A model generated the notes under the pieces. That model had not been told where the DNA came from, ran no database searches, and saw nothing but the letters and a program-made list of their open reading frames with translations. Both the position numbers and the translations under genes were made by a program. A stretch of DNA of 64,000 nucleotides from JAGKXB01 sp964498835 (lineage in GTDB: Bacteria; Pseudomonadota; Gammaproteobacteria; Burkholderiales; Burkholderiaceae_D), in the NCBI GenBank assembly GCA_964498835.1, contig CAZCIX010000001.1, positions 30,295 to 94,294 of the forward strand, read 5' to 3'. The stretch's first letter is position 1; every line of letters begins with the position of its first letter. Shown in pieces: positions 63,757-64,000 of this stretch.

Positions 63757-63999
63757 ACTTATGCACAAAATGCCTCAACATTCATTAGCAAATAAAATTT
63801 ATATTATTTTTTTGTGGTTAATTTTGAATGGTTTATAAGTCATTGATTTTAAATGACTTATTTTTTGCTTTCGATTTGAGCATTTTATTGAGAGCCGCAT
63901 AAAACCTAGTGTTTTGGCGTGTCAATAGGGGCTTATCAACAAAGTTATCCACAGCATTTGTGGATATTCCGAAAAAGGCTTATGAAACCGTGAGTTAGC
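63757..63999. repeat. DnaA-box repeat unit 2 (origin-like), running to the window end
   Basis: Right copy. DnaA-box-like 9-mers occur in the same order and spacing: TTATGCACA (63759-63767), TTATCAACA (63933-63941), TTATCCACA (63945-63953) and reversed TGTGGATAT (63959-63967). The distance from the first box motif to the conserved part (85 bp) equals that in unit 1, though the bases between have diverged. The region after priA (63726-64000) holds no gene. Confidence 0.82.
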
Positions 64000-64000
64000 G

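Overview
The window is a stretch of chromosome from a betaproteobacterium, most likely of the order Burkholderiales. The evidence is gene content and order: atpAGDC, hemA-prfA-prmC, minCDE, petABC-sspA-sspB-tRNA-Thr, mlaFED-mlaA-mlaC-mlaB followed by an ABC-2 exporter, ibaG, murA, hisG and hisD, and hemE next to priA. The DNA looks moderately AT-rich for that order. I cannot assign a genus. Almost everything is single-copy housekeeping DNA. Accessory material is limited to a few secreted proteins of unknown function, one RES/Xre toxin-antitoxin pair, a small patch with an old yellow enzyme, and dispersed palindromic repeats.

Layout. 1-3510: 3' end of the ATP synthase operon, closed by a terminator. 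3552-6763: semialdehyde dehydrogenase, a TerC-like membrane protein and a conserved hypothetical. 6760-9749 (minus): a periplasmic methionine-sulfoxide repair operon, msrB-dipZ-msrA. 9906-11473 (minus): two unknown genes. 11586-17290 (minus): hemA-prfA-dsbB-prmC-gshA, the last three translationally coupled. 17362-21250 (minus): an atypical OmpR-type regulator, minCDE and ttcA. 21289-23311 (plus): a MidA-type methyltransferase and a gapped cysteine synthase. 23392-25266 (minus): pckG. 25583-27359: a broken secreted gene and an OYE-family reductase. 27462-32482: ssb, uvrA, ferredoxin, coaD and rsmD. 32627-34389: a lone type IV pilin-like protein and a DegS-like protease. 34685-38917: the bc1 complex, sspA, sspB and tRNA-Thr. 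39165-48649: the Mla lipid-transport operon, an ABC-2 exporter, ibaG, murA, hisG and hisD. 48733-50384 (minus): a large secreted unknown protein behind a 13-bp tandem repeat. 50657-58649 (minus): sugar-nucleotide genes, a VanZ-like protein, ferredoxin, hydrolase, dacA, ybeD, lipB and lipA. 58894-59975 (minus): RES/Xre. 60155-63725 (plus): hemE and priA.

The most interesting signal is at the right end. Two copies of a roughly 245-bp AT-rich unit flank priA, in direct orientation. Each copy carries four DnaA-box-like 9-mers in the same order, including exact matches to TTATNCACA. They look like duplicated origin-type DnaA-binding regions, or a DnaA-titrating site. Near-origin location would fit the company of atp, hemE and priA, but dnaA is not in the window.

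The sequence has four runs of exactly 100 N. Two are flanked by an identical 55-bp direct repeat and are almost certainly unmerged contig overlaps; collapsing repeat plus gap restores one uninterrupted frame in both affected genes. One lies inside a 13-bp tandem array. The last removes the PLP-lysine region of the cysteine synthase.
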